Assembly: GCA_020253895.1 (NCBI GenBank)
Contig: JADDKG010000276.1
Location: forward strand, 1 to 6,594
Length of the DNA: 6,594 nucleotides
Direction: 5' to 3'
Source: Rubrobacter sp.
GTDB lineage: Bacteria > Actinomycetota > Rubrobacteria > Rubrobacterales > Rubrobacteraceae
Each line of letters opens with the position of its first letter. The first letter of the stretch is position 1. Below the pieces are notes generated by a model. That model made no database searches, was not told where the DNA came from, and saw only the letters and a program-made list of their open reading frames with translations. Shown piece after piece: positions 6,043 to 6,594 of the stretch. Made by a program: the position numbers and the translations under genes.

Positions 6043-6594
6043 TTGGCCGAGATCGAGCGGGTCGCCGTCTCGTTCGACGGCTTCGAGGTCAACGCGTACG
6101 TTGTACACGCCCCGGAGGGCGAGGTGATCGTAGACGCCGGGGCGGAGCCGGAGAGGATCCTCGGGCGGCTGCGGGGGGAGGTGGCGGCTATCCTGATCAC
6201 CCACGGCCACGCGGACCACATCGGCGCGCTGGAGGAGGTGCGCCGCGAGACGGGCGCCCCGGTCTACATGCACCCGGCGGACGCCGAGCCCGCCGGGGTG
6301 GCGGGCTACGACCCGCTTGAGGACGGGAGGCTGCTGGAGCTCGGTGGGGAGAGCTTCCGGGTGCTGCACACCCCCGGCCACTCGCCGGGCTCCGTGACCT
6401 TTGTAGTCGGCGAGGACCAGCTAGTAGGGGACCTTATCCTGCCGGGCAGCGTGGGCCGCACGGACATCCCCGGCGCCTCCTGGGAGTAGCTCGAGGTCTC
6501 CCTGCGCAAGGTGATGCCGCTGTGGTCGGAGGGGACCCGGCTGTACTGCGGGCACGGGCCGGTGCTCTCCGCGGCCCGGGAGCTCGAGACGAAC
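6043..6594 (+). pseudogene. MBL-fold metallo-hydrolase (glyoxalase II-like), interrupted by in-frame TAG; 3' end outside window
   Basis: Metallo-beta-lactamase-fold hydrolase of the hydroxyacylglutathione hydrolase-like group. Starting at TTG 6043, residues 1-148 carry the metal ligands THGHADH (H54, H56, D58, H59), HTPGHSPGSV (H113) and GDLILPGSVGRTD (D130 in the bridging position). A TAG at 6487-6489 (codon 149) then closes the frame at 6489. Translation in the same frame past it gives LEVSLRKVMPLW, then YCGHGPV with the last expected ligand H171 (codon at 6553-6555), and RELETN at the edge. This is the normal C-terminus of the family, so nothing but this one codon is out of place. The truncated 148-residue product would lack the last metal ligand and the C-terminal helix and is probably inactive. 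The ancestral codon may have been CAG (Gln), one C-to-T change away. Alternatives are a sequencing error or suppression. Its place directly after rel fits a gene order seen in other Gram-positives. The physiological substrate is not evident. Confidence 0.8.
6487..6489 (+). other. In-frame TAG interrupting the MBL-fold hydrolase
   Basis: This codon follows SASWE-type sequence at the end of the conserved GRTDIPGASWE stretch and precedes LEVSLRKV in the same frame, with no insertion or deletion needed to restore homology. A single-base change would give Gln (CAG), Glu (GAG), Lys (AAG) or Trp (TGG). Gln or Glu would suit the charged amphipathic helix that normally follows here. TAG also ends secD, the phasin-like gene and rel in this window, so it is a normal stop in this organism. 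Confidence 0.85.

Noticed and set aside
3741..6221. An 826-codon open frame on the minus strand across rel
   Set aside because: It is antisense to a fully conserved rel gene and its translation is rich in His, Pro, Gly, Leu and Val, typical of the mirror frame of GC-rich coding DNA. It shows no domain motifs.
6487..6489. Pyrrolysine or other programmed recoding of TAG
   Set aside because: TAG is the ordinary stop of three other genes here, nothing in the window suggests Pyl machinery, and the MBL family has no special residue at this position. A nonsense mutation or sequence error is simpler.
1..6594. CRISPR array, insertion sequence, tRNA, rRNA or a hidden new system
   Set aside because: I saw no direct-repeat series, transposase motif or RNA-gene signature. 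The space is filled by six recognisable genes and gaps of about 50 bases or less.

Overview
The window is high-GC bacterial DNA, roughly 70% G+C by eye, with every real gene on the + strand and almost no intergenic space. The actinobacterial-type YSLYDT motif in SecF, a perfect extended -10 box that would give a leaderless rel mRNA, and frequent AUA isoleucine codons despite the high GC suggest a deep-branching, possibly thermophilic actinobacterium. A Rubrobacter-like organism is my best guess. That is inferred from the look of the sequence, not from a database match.

Layout, left to right: the 3' part of secD (cut by the window edge); secF, which starts on the base after the secD stop; a small phasin-like coiled-coil protein with its own strong ribosome binding site; an ABC1/UbiB/AarF atypical kinase with two C-terminal membrane segments; a full-length bifunctional (p)ppGpp synthetase/hydrolase (rel); and, 10 bases later, a metallo-beta-lactamase-fold hydrolase. 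The hydrolase frame is broken by a TAG codon, but clear family sequence continues after it to the window edge.

How they may work together: SecD and SecF form the proton-driven accessory complex of the Sec translocon. The phasin-like/UbiB pair is probably a functional unit at a membrane or lipid surface, with UbiB-type proteins acting in isoprenoid quinone or lipid metabolism. Rel sets the stringent-response alarmone level and appears to have its own promoter, immediately upstream of its start codon, so it need not depend on read-through from the sec genes. From memory, secDF, rel and a glyoxalase-II-like MBL gene are neighbours in many Gram-positive genomes, usually with recJ and/or apt in between. 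Here the phasin/UbiB pair sits in that slot.

The points most worth a second look are the in-frame TAG in the MBL gene, the leaderless-type promoter of rel, and the fact that three of the four TAG codons ending frames here (secD, phasin, MBL) are followed in the same frame by real coding sequence. I saw no tRNA, rRNA, CRISPR array, insertion sequence or convincing intrinsic terminator. No non-coding stretch exceeds about 55 bases.
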